Assembly (NCBI GenBank): GCA_944386325.1
Contig: CALXAP010000017.1
Span: forward strand, 1-45,672
Source of the DNA: an uncultured Clostridia bacterium
GTDB lineage: Bacteria; Bacillota; Clostridia; TANB77; CAG-508
DNA length: 45,672 nt
Direction of reading: 5' to 3'
Shown: piece by piece, positions 16,414-24,090 of the stretch
Layout of the letters: each line of letters opens with the position of its first letter
How positions within the stretch are numbered: position 1 is the first letter of the stretch
Notes under the pieces: model-generated
Told to the model about the DNA's origin: nothing
The model's input: the letters and a program-made list of their open reading frames with translations, nothing else
The model's database searches: none
Position numbers and translations under genes: made by a program

Positions 16414-17718
16414 ATGCTATTAGAATTTAAAATGAAAAATTTTAAATCTTTTAAAGAAGAAATGGATTTTAAAATGACTCCAACTCGAATAAAAGATTTG
16501 GAATATAGTCTAATAACAAGAAATATAAAAGGAGACGAAATAAAAGCTTTATCTTCTGCAGCTATATATGGACCTAATTCAGCTGGAAAAACTAATGTCA
16601 TTGGAGGAATGGATGTTTTTCGTTCTATAATATTAAATGGAAATATAAGAAATAAAGAAAATATAACAACTCCTAATACAGCAGTAGATAGATTAGAACT
16701 TATTCCCAATATTGAAAGCGAAGAAAATGAGCCAGTAAGTTTTTATATTAAATTTTTTACTGATAATATGATAGTTGAGTTAAGATTATCTATGTTAATA
16801 GGCGGATTTCTCGATGTTGAATATGATAGAAAAATAATAAATGAAGAGTTGTATATAAATAATAATTTGTTATATAAAAGAGATAAAGAATTAATTATAG
16901 GAAGAGTTGAAAACATTAGTGAATATTTAATAGAAAACTTTTCAAAGGATACAGCAGAGAAAATTGCAACAACAAATTTAGATAATAAAGAGTTATTTTT
17001 AAATGGTATGTTTAAATCTCTATATAGTAAAAAGATATTTGATATTATTTATAGATGGTTTAAAAAAGATTTTAAAATATTATATCATGCAGATATGATA
17101 CATTTTTCTCCTGTTATATCTTCAGACAAGAAAGATACAAAGTATTATATTGACAAGTCTTTAAATAAGGCAGTGAAAGATTTTGGATTAACATCAAAAC
17201 AAATTTTATACCCAATAAATAGTGAAAAGGAAAGAATAGAACCATTGTCAATGATTGAGTTTAAAGGAGGAAAAGTAATATTACCAGCTGACTTTTTTGA
17301 GTCATTTGGAACTATTAGATTTTTAAATATTTTTCCAATAATATTAATGACGATTCGAGATGGCTCAACTTTAGTAGTTGATGAACTGGATGCTTCTATA
17401 CATCCAATGGCAATTATGAATATTATCAACATATTTCACAATGATGAAATAAATACTAAAGGGGCACAATTAATTTTTAATACACATAATCCGATATTTT
17501 TAAATAATGCTTTATTAAGAAGAGATGAAATAAAATTTGTAGAAAAAGAAGATAAAGGAAGTATACATTATTCTTTATCAGATTTTGGAACAAATGGTAG
17601 TAATGGTGTTAGAAATACGGAAGATTACATGAAAAATTATTTTGTTAATAAATATGGAGCAATTAAAGATATAGATTTTTCAGGTGTTTTTATAAACGAA
17701 AATAGAAAGGAAAATTAA
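16414..17718 (+). CDS. AAA ATPase, RloA/AbiLi-like (phage defence)
   Basis: A 434-residue ATPase of the AAA_21/OLD-like ABC group. The N-terminus LLEFKMKNFKSFKEE is the classic start of such proteins. Walker A is GPNSAGKT (G53 to T60). A Walker B region TLVVDELDASIHP follows near residue 320, then NTHNPIFLN with the switch His. An AAAGGAG site precedes the ATG. It is followed after three bases by an RloB-like gene; this pair matches AbiLi/AbiLii and RloA/RloB, proposed ATPase sensor plus Toprim nuclease defence systems. Neither a restriction-modification gene nor anticodon-nuclease homologue is nearby. The function is inferred from family and pairing. Confidence 0.8.
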   Translation: MLLEFKMKNFKSFKEEMDFKMTPTRIKDLEYSLITRNIKGDEIKALSSAAIYGPNSAGKTNVIGGMDVFRSIILNGNIRNKENITTPNTAVDRLELIPNIESEENEPVSFYIKFFTDNMIVELRLSMLIGGFLDVEYDRKIINEELYINNNLLYKRDKELIIGRVENISEYLIENFSKDTAEKIATTNLDNKELFLNGMFKSLYSKKIFDIIYRWFKKDFKILYHADMIHFSPVISSDKKDTKYYIDKSLNKAVKDFGLTSKQILYPINSEKERIEPLSMIEFKGGKVILPADFFESFGTIRFLNIFPIILMTIRDGSTLVVDELDASIHPMAIMNIINIFHNDEINTKGAQLIFNTHNPIFLNNALLRRDEIKFVEKEDKGSIHYSLSDFGTNGSNGVRNTEDYMKNYFVNKYGAIKDIDFSGVFINENRKEN

Positions 17719-17721
17719 AAA

Positions 17722-18384
17722 TTGAAAAAAGTATGTAACAAATATTATCTATCAGTTGAAGGAGAAACAGAAAAGTGGTATTTTGAGCACTTACAAATGT
17801 TAATAAATAATAAGGAAGAATTATCATATACAGTTAAATTTGACATAAAAATTAACAAATCTATTATAAGTAGAGCAAAATCAATATCTGCACCATATAA
17901 AGTAAAAGTTTTTCATATATGTGATTATGAAAGTAATGAAGAAGTGCATACAGAGCAGTTTAATAAAATATTAAAAGAATTAAAAGATGTAAAGAAGATA
18001 AATAAAAATCTTGTTTACAAACTTGGATATAGTAATTTTTCATTTGAGTTATGGATAATTTTACACAAAATTAAACAAATAGGAGCGGTATCACATAGAA
18101 AACAATATGTAAAAGGAATTAATAAAGCTTTTGATGAAAAATTTCAATTTATCGATGATTATAAAGAAGAAAAGAATTTTAAAAGAATATTAAAGAAAAT
18201 AACTTTAGAAGATGTTATTTCAGCAGTTAATAATGCGAATGAAATTAGAAAAATGAATGAAGAAAATTTTAAATGTAACTATAGAAAATATGGACAATTT
18301 GAATATTATACTGAGAATCCTGATATGACAATTAATAAATGTGTTGAACAAATATTAAAAGAATGTGGAGCAATAAAAAAGTAA
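17722..18384 (+). CDS. RloB/AbiLii-like Toprim protein (phage defence)
   Basis: A 220-residue protein starting at TTG 17722. Toprim-like residues are visible: the Glu-rich first motif LSVEGETEKWYFEHL (E13-E17), VFHICDYES (acidic pair), and NFSFELWIILHKI, the 'N-FE-W-LLH' block typical of RloB. RloB-like proteins are thought to be the nuclease effector activated by the partner ATPase in the gene three bases upstream. The frame after its stop stays open for another 26 codons (DVHKFTEIQRDIHL... to KKSKN, stop near 18463), so a nonsense change cannot be excluded; normal-looking length argues against it. Confidence 0.75.
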   Translation: MKKVCNKYYLSVEGETEKWYFEHLQMLINNKEELSYTVKFDIKINKSIISRAKSISAPYKVKVFHICDYESNEEVHTEQFNKILKELKDVKKINKNLVYKLGYSNFSFELWIILHKIKQIGAVSHRKQYVKGINKAFDEKFQFIDDYKEEKNFKRILKKITLEDVISAVNNANEIRKMNEENFKCNYRKYGQFEYYTENPDMTINKCVEQILKECGAIKK

Positions 18385-18537
18385 GATGTACACAAATTTA
18401 CGGAAATTCAAAGAGATATTCATCTAACAATTCTAGAAAAAGCTAAGAAAAAATCAAAAAATTAGAAAATATTTACATTGAAAAATATAAATAATAAAGA
18501 TAAAAAAGGATAGAATAAATTTTGATGGAGGTATAAA

Positions 18538-19674
18538 ATGAAAAGATTAACAAAATTTATTCTATTTTTTATAAGTGTTGCTTTATTTATATTAGTAACA
18601 CCAAATTTAAGTAATGCACAAAGAGTTGCAAATAATGAAGAAACATTAAATAGTGAGATATCAGCTGCAGATCCAGGAGAAACAATTACTATCCAAAATG
18701 ATATAACAGTTACAAAACCAATAGTTATAGCAAAAGAATTAATAATTGATGGTAATGGTCATAATATTGTGGGATCAAATGATTGGACATCAACTTCTGG
18801 AAATCAAACTATGTTTACAGCACAATTATCTGATGCTAAACTTACACTTAAAAATATCAATTTAAAAAATGGACCTAAATATGGAGTACAGTCTTATGAT
18901 GGAGCAACAGTAATTTTAGATAATGTATCAATATCAGGTTTTAAATATGGTGGTGTACTTGCAAATGGTGGTAAAGTAGAAGTTAGAAACTTACATTTAG
19001 GATTAAATGGAGCAAATGAAAATAACGGTATTGAAATTGATAAGGGAGCTTCTGCTACAAATAATCCAACACTAGTAATGAATGGTGTATTAACTTCAGA
19101 ATCTAATGAAAATGTAATAAGACCTGCTGAAAATGGACATCTTACTGATTTTACTATAACAAATGAAGCAAATACAACAAATAAAGTAGTAGTATCTGGT
19201 AATAATGTTGTATTAACAGATTCAGCTGATAATGTTATTTCACAAACTAAAATACCAGACAAAGCAACTGCAAGTGGAGATATTCAAAAGCTTATTGTAA
19301 CAATAATTGCAAACGATAAAACAAATAAAATAACAGTAGATACAGGTAAAACAATAACAGCTGATTTATTAAAATCTCATATTCAATTAGAAGAAAATTA
19401 TACAATAGATGGATTTTATAGAGATTCAAATTATAGTGTAGAATTTAATTTTAATGATCCAATAAATACAGATACAACAATATATGCGAAAATTTCTCAA
19501 GTTGAAGTAACTGTTCCAGAAGAAGAACCAGAGACTGCACCAGAAACTGAAAAACCAATAAAAGATGAGACACCAAAAACAGGTATAGAAAATAATTTAT
19601 CAATTGCAATATTAACAATATTATTAGCAATAACAACAATTATAGCTATAAGAAAGAAAAATATAGAGGGATAG
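18538..19674 (+). CDS. Secreted, sortase-anchored beta-helix surface protein
   Basis: A 378-residue protein with a signal peptide (KRLTKFILFFISVALFILV, cleavage near SNAQ). Residues about 30-250 form repeated short strands (NDITVTKPIVIAKELIIDG, AKLTLKNINLKNG, ATVILDNVSISG) like pectate-lyase or right-handed beta-helix surface proteins. Residues about 255-325 resemble a Listeria-Bacteroides (Flg_new) repeat (YTIDGFYRDSNYSVEFNF). A Glu/Pro-rich wall spacer leads to the sorting signal TPKTG, a hydrophobic helix and RKKN. The class B-type sortase gene downstream is the obvious partner. GGAGG precedes the ATG. It is a cargo gene of element 1, and adhesion or glycan contact is possible. Confidence 0.85.
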   Translation: MKRLTKFILFFISVALFILVTPNLSNAQRVANNEETLNSEISAADPGETITIQNDITVTKPIVIAKELIIDGNGHNIVGSNDWTSTSGNQTMFTAQLSDAKLTLKNINLKNGPKYGVQSYDGATVILDNVSISGFKYGGVLANGGKVEVRNLHLGLNGANENNGIEIDKGASATNNPTLVMNGVLTSESNENVIRPAENGHLTDFTITNEANTTNKVVVSGNNVVLTDSADNVISQTKIPDKATASGDIQKLIVTIIANDKTNKITVDTGKTITADLLKSHIQLEENYTIDGFYRDSNYSVEFNFNDPINTDTTIYAKISQVEVTVPEEEPETAPETEKPIKDETPKTGIENNLSIAILTILLAITTIIAIRKKNIEG

Positions 19675-19693
19675 TTTAAAAGCTATCCTTTTA
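19668..19693 (+). terminator. Terminator after the surface protein gene
   Basis: GGATAG (19669-19674, overlapping the stop) pairs with CTATCC (19683-19688) and is followed by Ts. Confidence 0.65.
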
Positions 19694-19771
19694 TTATTAA
19701 TAGTAAAAGGCTCGAAAATAATTTAATCTTTTTCAACCAGTTGATGCCTTGGGAGAGGAATAATAATATAT

Positions 19772-20608
19772 ATGAAAAAAAATATAATGATAAAGATTAT
19801 ATATTTAAGTTTAATTTTGATAATAATATTATGTATAATATATATTTTTGAATATTTATTGATAAAAAAGGAAGCTTTAGAGGAAAGTAGATTGTTAAAT
19901 AATTCTGATAAAGCAAAATATATAGCAAATGATTTTATGAAGGAAACAATTAATTCAAATAATATATTACAAAAAATAGGTATTGCACACGGGGAATACA
20001 AACAAGATGTAATAGACGAAAATAAAAGAATGAGTAAATTAGATGAACTAAGAAAACAAAATTCAGATATCATTGGATGGCTTGAAATAGAGGGAACAAG
20101 TATTAATTATCCAGTATTACAAGGAGATAATGATACTTATTATATGAATCACAATTATAAAAAGCAAAAATCTAAAAATGGTTCAATTTTTCTGACTAGT
20201 GAATATGATTGGAATATTCCAAGTTCAAATTTGTTGATATTTGGGCACAATATGAATAATGGTACAATGTTTCAAGAGTTATTAAAATATGAAAATGAAT
20301 CATTTTATAAAAAACATCCAAAAATTAGATTTACTACGATAAATGGAGATTCTGAGTATGAAATTATTTCTGCATTTAAATCTAGAGTTTATTATAAATC
20401 TGAAAAAGATGTTTTCAGATATTATTATTTTGTAAATGCAAATAATGAACAAGAATATAATGATTTTGTAAAAAATGCAAAAAAAGCTTCATTATATAAT
20501 ATTGATGCAACAGCTAAGTATGGAGAACAATTAATTACATTATCTACATGTTCATATCATGTAAAAGATGGTAGATTTGCTGTTATAGCTAGAAAAATTG
20601 AAAAATAA
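19772..20608 (+). CDS. Class B-type sortase
   Basis: A 278-residue membrane-anchored transpeptidase. Residues about 6-30 are an N-terminal membrane helix. The catalytic domain follows: NSDIIGWLEIEGTSINYPVL, SNLLIFGHNMNNGTMF (catalytic His), LITLSTCSYH (catalytic Cys) and GRFAVIARK (catalytic Arg). The layout fits class B sortases. It would attach the TPKTG protein encoded just upstream to the cell wall, so the two genes form a cargo pair of element 1. The RBS (GAGAGG) is about a dozen bases from the ATG, slightly far. A possible sigma-E-like promoter lies just after its stop. Confidence 0.9.
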   Translation: MKKNIMIKIIYLSLILIIILCIIYIFEYLLIKKEALEESRLLNNSDKAKYIANDFMKETINSNNILQKIGIAHGEYKQDVIDENKRMSKLDELRKQNSDIIGWLEIEGTSINYPVLQGDNDTYYMNHNYKKQKSKNGSIFLTSEYDWNIPSSNLLIFGHNMNNGTMFQELLKYENESFYKKHPKIRFTTINGDSEYEIISAFKSRVYYKSEKDVFRYYYFVNANNEQEYNDFVKNAKKASLYNIDATAKYGEQLITLSTCSYHVKDGRFAVIARKIEK

Positions 20609-20618
20609 TATTTCGAAT

Positions 20619-20646
20619 TACTATTTTAATATTTTTTGCATACATA
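20619..20646 (+). promoter_or_regulatory. Possible sigma-E (mother-cell) promoter before the element 1 recombinase unit
   Basis: TACTATT (20619-20625; six of seven against KMATATT), a 13-base spacer and CATACATA (20639-20646; seven of eight against CATACAHT). The spacer is one base shorter than usual, and the implied leader before ATG 20664 is very short, though ample for the recombinase at 20875. If real, it would make recombinase expression mother-cell specific. Confidence 0.35.
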
Positions 20647-20663
20647 TAAAAAGAGGTGTATGT

Positions 20664-20813
20664 ATGATAGTTGATGAATATAAAAGCGATTCTACTATAA
20701 TTAGAATTGATGATAGAGATATAGTCAATGAGGAGGAAAATAAGAAAATATTAGATATATTATTAAGTTTAAATATTAAAAAAATTTCAAAATACTTTGA
20801 AAATAATTTGTGA
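20664..20813 (+). CDS. 49-aa protein upstream of the recombinase (candidate accessory or directionality factor)
   Basis: ATG 20664 follows AGAGGTG and encodes MIVDEYKSDSTIIRIDDRDI, then a charged helix ending FENNL. Very small proteins with a 'ST-IRI-D' start sit directly upstream of large serine recombinases in many Clostridia elements, as I remember it. It is 61 bases upstream of the recombinase and probably co-transcribed. A role in controlling excision versus integration is an inference from position only. An in-frame longer reading from 20598 would overlap the sortase end and lacks an RBS. Confidence 0.55.
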   Translation: MIVDEYKSDSTIIRIDDRDIVNEEENKKILDILLSLNIKKISKYFENNL

Positions 20814-20874
20814 TTTTATCTACTCCTATCTAAATTCACAGTAGTCTATAAAATTTTCAAGAAAAGGAGGAATT

Positions 20875-22428
20875 TTGGAAGATATATATGGTGGATACTC
20901 TAATGAAAAAGTATTAGATATATCAGGAGAATATGCTATTTATTTAAGAAAATCAAGAGCAGATATGGAAGCAGAGGCAAAAGGAGAAGGTGAAACTCTT
21001 GCTAGACATGAACATATATTGTTAGAACTTGCAAATAAAAAAGGCTTGAGAATAGGTAAAGTATATAGAGAAATAGTAAGTGGAGAAACAATTGAGTCAA
21101 GACCAGAAATGCAAAAATTATTATCAGATGTAAAGCTAGGTAAGTGGAAAGGTGTACTTGTTGTTGAAGTAGAAAGGCTAGCTCGTGGAGAAACAATAGA
21201 TCAAGGAGTTGTTGCAAAAGCATTTAGAATTTCTAATACAAAAATAGTAACACCTATGAAAACTTATGATCCAAATGATGAATTTGATGAGGAATATTTT
21301 GAATTTGGATTGTTTATGTCAAGAAGAGAGTATAAAGTAATAAATAGAAGATTACAAAGAGGAAGAATATTGTCAGTAAAAGAAGGAAAATATGTTGGAA
21401 GTGTAGCACCTTTTGGATATGATAGATTAAAAATTAAAGGTGATAAAGGATATACATTAAGGAAAAATGCAGAGGCAAATACAGTTAAAATAATGTATGA
21501 TTTATATGTTTATGATGATTTATCACTATATGAAGTAACCAGAAAATTAAATGAAATGGGACTAAAACCAAGAAAAAAGGATGAGTGGTCTGTGGCATCT
21601 GTTAAAGATATACTTGCAAATCCAGTATATGTAGGTAAAATAAAATGGAATTGGAGAAAAGTAGTAAAAGTATATAAACATGATAAACTAATATCTACAA
21701 GACCAAGAAATGATGATTATATATTAGTAGATGGATTACATAAACCAATTATAGATGAAAAAACATGGAAAATTGCATCAGCTAAAAGAAGTTTGAATTC
21801 TGCACCTGTGAAACACAATAATACAGTTCGAAATCCCTTATGTGGTTTAATTATATGTGCTAAATGTGGTAAAAAAATGAAAAGGAGGTCTTATTCAAAA
21901 TTTAGCAAAGAGCCAACTTTATATTGTGATAACCCTAAGTGTGATAATATAGGCTCGAAGTTTTGTTATATAGAAGAAAAAGTATTGGAAGGTTTGAGAA
22001 AGTGGTTAGAGGAATATAAATTCGACTATCAACAACATTTAGAAAAGATAAACCATAATAAAATGGATTCAATAAAAGAAACAATTGCATCATTAGAGCA
22101 AGAGGCTAAAAAGGAAAATGATAAATTACTTAGTATATTTAATTTTTTAGAAGATGGTACATATACAAAAGAAATGTTTAATGCAAGAAGTGAGGCAGTA
22201 TCCAAAAATGTAGAAAGAATTAATAATTCAATTGAAAACTATAAAACAAAATTAGCACAGGAAAAAATAATGGATAAAGAAAAAGATGTATTAGTACCTA
22301 AAATTGAAAATGTATTAGATGTATATAATTTATTACAAACTGCAGAAGAAAAAAATGAATTACTAAAAACAGTAATAACTCGGGGTTACATATCTAAAAA
22401 CAGAAAAGGCAATACGAAAAGATTCTGA
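20875..22428 (+). CDS. Large serine recombinase of element 1, C-terminus frameshifted
   Basis: A 517-residue reading from TTG 20875 behind AAGGAGG. Resolvase domain: catalytic serine in YLRKSRADM (S27), VEVERLARGETID (Arg region). Recombinase domain to about residue 300, zinc ribbon CAKCGKKMKRRS with CDNPKCDN, then coiled coil. The frame ends TRGYISKNRKGNTKRF. One base forward, the other frame continues with a convincing ending (VTYLKTEKAIRKDSDPTNF, then INIYPKINKVM, stop 22480). Dropping one G from the GGGG run at 22382-22385 restores a protein of about 534 residues. It is the presumed excisionase of element 1; loss of the last helix or strand might or might not disable it. Confidence 0.88.
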   Translation: MEDIYGGYSNEKVLDISGEYAIYLRKSRADMEAEAKGEGETLARHEHILLELANKKGLRIGKVYREIVSGETIESRPEMQKLLSDVKLGKWKGVLVVEVERLARGETIDQGVVAKAFRISNTKIVTPMKTYDPNDEFDEEYFEFGLFMSRREYKVINRRLQRGRILSVKEGKYVGSVAPFGYDRLKIKGDKGYTLRKNAEANTVKIMYDLYVYDDLSLYEVTRKLNEMGLKPRKKDEWSVASVKDILANPVYVGKIKWNWRKVVKVYKHDKLISTRPRNDDYILVDGLHKPIIDEKTWKIASAKRSLNSAPVKHNNTVRNPLCGLIICAKCGKKMKRRSYSKFSKEPTLYCDNPKCDNIGSKFCYIEEKVLEGLRKWLEEYKFDYQQHLEKINHNKMDSIKETIASLEQEAKKENDKLLSIFNFLEDGTYTKEMFNARSEAVSKNVERINNSIENYKTKLAQEKIMDKEKDVLVPKIENVLDVYNLLQTAEEKNELLKTVITRGYISKNRKGNTKRF

Positions 22429-22580
22429 TCCAACAAATTTTATAATAAATATATATCCAAAAATTAATAAGGTAATGTAAAAAAGTTTTTGGAATTATAA
22501 TTTAAAAACTGGAATAGGAAGTAATTTAATGCTTAAAAATTTCAGTCATATAATTAAATAAGAAAAATTTTTTTTTAGGC

Positions 22581-22611
22581 TTCAAACGACTACATTATAG
22601 TGCAAACGAAT
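22581..22611 (+). other. attR of element 1
   Basis: The element side carries TTCAAACGACTAC (22581-22593), then 14 bases, then the crossover GA (22608-22609) inside GAAT, then cotJC codon 66 onward (TTA GCA CAT). Confidence 0.75.
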
Positions 22612-22829
22612 TAGCACATTTAGAGATGGTTGGAACAATAGTTCATCAATTAACAAAAGGAGCAACAATTGAAGAAATAAAAGAAGCTGGTTTAGGTGCA
22701 TATTATACAGATCATGGGGTAGATGTTTATCCGCAAGCAGCATCAGGAATGCCTTTTAATGCAGCTGTATTAGCATGTAAAGGAGATCCAATTGCAAACT
22801 TACAAGAAGATTTAGCAGCAGATAAGTAA
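22608..22829 (+). pseudogene. cotJC: cotJC segment 2: codons 66-135, flanked by elements 1 and 2
   Basis: Encodes LAHLEMVGTIVHQLTKGATI through YYTDHGVDVYPQAASGMPFN to NLQEDLAA, the middle of CotJC, with Mn ligand H68. It has no RBS or start of its own at the right place; ATG 22626 inside it is an internal Met of CotJC. After LAA the frame reads D K and stops at 22829, whereas intact CotJC continues EQKARATYE, found at 27240. The crossover GA is 22821-22822. It is one 70-codon stretch stranded between two different mobile elements and is translated only if element 1 is removed. Confidence 0.95.
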
Positions 22830-22844
22830 GGTTTTAAGTGCAAC
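22821..22844 (+). other. attL of element 2
   Basis: Crossover GA at 22821-22822, then 14 bases of element DNA, then AGTGCAAC, the inverted arm motif also found at the other end of element 2. Confidence 0.75.
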
Positions 22845-22866
22845 TATAATAGGTAAAATTATAGAA

Positions 22867-22959
22867 TTGATAATTTATGCTATTTTGCTTATACTATTAA
22901 CAATAGGTGTGACAGTTTTAATAAATAGTCAGACTAAAGAAGTTTTAATAGAAATATAA
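22867..22959 (+). CDS. Possible 30-aa hydrophobic peptide
   Basis: A TTG-started frame MIIYAILLILLTIGVTVLIN, then SQTKEVLIEI and a stop. It is a single membrane helix. No clear RBS precedes it, and the frame is open upstream into the att region, so it may be the tail of a lost gene. Weak support. Confidence 0.2.
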   Translation: MIIYAILLILLTIGVTVLINSQTKEVLIEI

Positions 22960-23028
22960 AAAAATGAATTTTAAAATGGTAAGTTTTATGCTATAATATT
23001 TATAATATGGTAAAGAGAGGTGTTGAGT

Positions 23029-23265
23029 ATGCAAGCTATTAATATGCAAGAATTAGAAACTGCTATGAATAAATATGGAGATATTGTATTAACTAAAAAT
23101 GATAAGAATAATGTAATTGTTTTAAGTGTAGAACAATATAAAGAAAAATTACTAGATGAAAAAATAGAAAAGAAATTATTAAAAGCTGAAAAACAAATAA
23201 AAGAAGGCAAAACAGTCAAAGCAGCAGATGTATTTAAGGAGTTGGAAGAAAAATATGGATTCTAA
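23029..23265 (+). CDS. Phd/YefM-type antitoxin
   Basis: A 78-residue protein (MQAINMQELETAMNKYGDIV, then LTKNDKNNVIVLSVEQYKEK). The N-terminal half fits the Phd/YefM DNA-binding fold, and the charged C-terminal helix would neutralise a toxin. ATG 23029 is eight bases after GAGAGG. A TATAAT-like element lies just upstream (near 22992). The toxin gene starts inside its last codons (ATG 23255), the usual order for autoregulated toxin-antitoxin operons. Its toxin appears broken, so it may now be an orphan antitoxin, stabilising nothing or controlling other copies. Confidence 0.75.
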   Translation: MQAINMQELETAMNKYGDIVLTKNDKNNVIVLSVEQYKEKLLDEKIEKKLLKAEKQIKEGKTVKAADVFKELEEKYGF

Positions 23266-23479
23266 AAAAGAAATATATGAAATAGAATTTACTGAAGATG
23301 CAAGAGATGAAATTAGAGAAATTTATGAATATATTTCTAAGAATTTAGTAAATGAAGATGCTGCAAAAAGGCTGATGAGAAAAATGAGAAAAAATGTAAT
23401 GGATTTAGAAAAATCTTCTAAAATATATGCTTTATGTGTTAATCTATCAACATTGTTGCTGTTAATATTGAATCTTTAA
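23255..23479 (+). pseudogene. Truncated RelE/ParE-type toxin
   Basis: The start MDSKKEIYEIEFTEDARDEI, then REIYEYISKNLVNEDAAKRL is typical of ParE/RelE toxins. After about 55 residues (DLEKSSKIY) the sequence turns into LCVNLSTLLLLILNL and stops, with no match to the core C-terminal strands of the family that carry the active surface. Total length is 74 residues against the usual 90-105. The break falls where unrelated decayed coding sequence begins (about 23430), which suggests a deletion or insertion fused two gene remnants. Probably inactive. Confidence 0.65.
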
Positions 23480-23782
23480 ATATTTCATTCCATCTTTCAA
23501 ATGATAAACTTGTTGTTATTATTTACTTTTTCTTCCTGCTCTTAAAAATAAATTAGAAAAAAGTAATTCCGAGCCTTCTTCATCAAATGAAATATATCTG
23601 TATTTTTCAATTGAAATTCTCTTATTTTTTAAATCACTTTTAGTTTATCAAAAACATAATTTTATAAATTCGGGAAATATTAGTAATTTTGATATTTCTA
23701 CAATTGAAACTCATAATAAAAGTATGGTTGTAAATTTTTCAAATAACCTAAAAGAAAATCATAAAGAAAAAATAGATACATA
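23430..23782 (+). pseudogene. Decayed gene remnant in element 2
   Basis: No intact gene. One frame reads VNIESLNISFHLSNDKLVVI and, after a shift near 23525, another continues PALKNKLEKSNSEPSSSNEI, then QKHNFINSGNISNFDISTIE to KENHKEKIDT and a TAA at 23780-23782. The Asn/Ser-rich text looks like genuine protein that has suffered at least one frameshift. I do not recognise it. It begins where the truncated toxin loses its homology. Confidence 0.4.
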
Positions 23783-23847
23783 ACACTTTATATCTTTTGG
23801 TAATGAAAAACAATTTTAAATCATATTTTTTAATATGGAGGTATTGT

Positions 23848-24003
23848 ATGGAAAAAACAGTTTTAGAAGAAAAGCAAATTATCGAAGTGGATAATAAAAA
23901 ATATACAGTAATTTCAAGAAAGGCAAAAGAAGTATTTAGTAAAGAAAAATTAGTGAAATTAATTGCTAAATATGCTTTAGCAGAACTTCAAAAAGATTAT
24001 TAA
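23848..24003 (+). CDS. 51-aa protein upstream of the tandem recombinases
   Basis: ATG 23848 lies behind GGAGG (23836-23840) and encodes MEKTVLEEKQIIEVDNKKYT, then VISRKAKEVFSKEKLVKLIA to LQKDY. The in-frame upstream ATGs have no RBS. It is slightly similar in size, position and pattern (a 'YTV-S' strand followed by a Lys-rich helix) to TnpW-like small proteins of Tn4451-type elements, but I cannot confirm this. A strong hairpin separates it from the recombinases. Possible accessory or directionality factor of element 2. Confidence 0.5.
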   Translation: MEKTVLEEKQIIEVDNKKYTVISRKAKEVFSKEKLVKLIAKYALAELQKDY

Positions 24004-24016
24004 AAGAGCTAATGAA

Positions 24017-24055
24017 AACTACAATGATTCGTTATAATATCATTGTAGTTATTTC
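24017..24055 (+). terminator. 12-bp hairpin before the tandem recombinases
   Basis: AACTACAATGAT (24017-24028) pairs perfectly with ATCATTGTAGTT (24039-24050), followed by a weak T tract (ATTTCTT). It could terminate or attenuate transcription into the recombinase genes. Just downstream CTTAC/GTAAG flanks the AAGGGAG ribosome-binding site (about 24070-24087). Confidence 0.6.
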
Positions 24056-24090
24056 TTAAATTATACAACTTACGAAGGGAGCGTAAGAGT

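Larger units (their letters stand above)
16269..22607 (+). mobile_element. cotJC-intervening element 1 (6,339 bp)
   Basis: DNA between the first and second cotJC segments, bounded by GAAT at 16269-16272 and GAAT at 22608-22611. Removing one copy with the intervening DNA joins cotJC codons 65 and 66 in frame. It carries an RloA/RloB (AbiL-like) pair, an anchored surface protein, a class B sortase, a 49-aa ORF and a large serine recombinase, all on the plus strand. Inner ends contain an imperfect inverted repeat (GTAATCGTTTAAA 16284-16296; TTCAAACGACTAC 22581-22593), as expected of the two halves of a serine-recombinase attP. No phage structural or conjugation genes are present. Confidence 0.9.

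Noticed and set aside
22626..22829. Stand-alone ORF starting at ATG 22626 (67 aa)
   Set aside because: No RBS; the ATG is an internal Met of the cotJC middle segment, whose frame begins earlier at 22608-22611.
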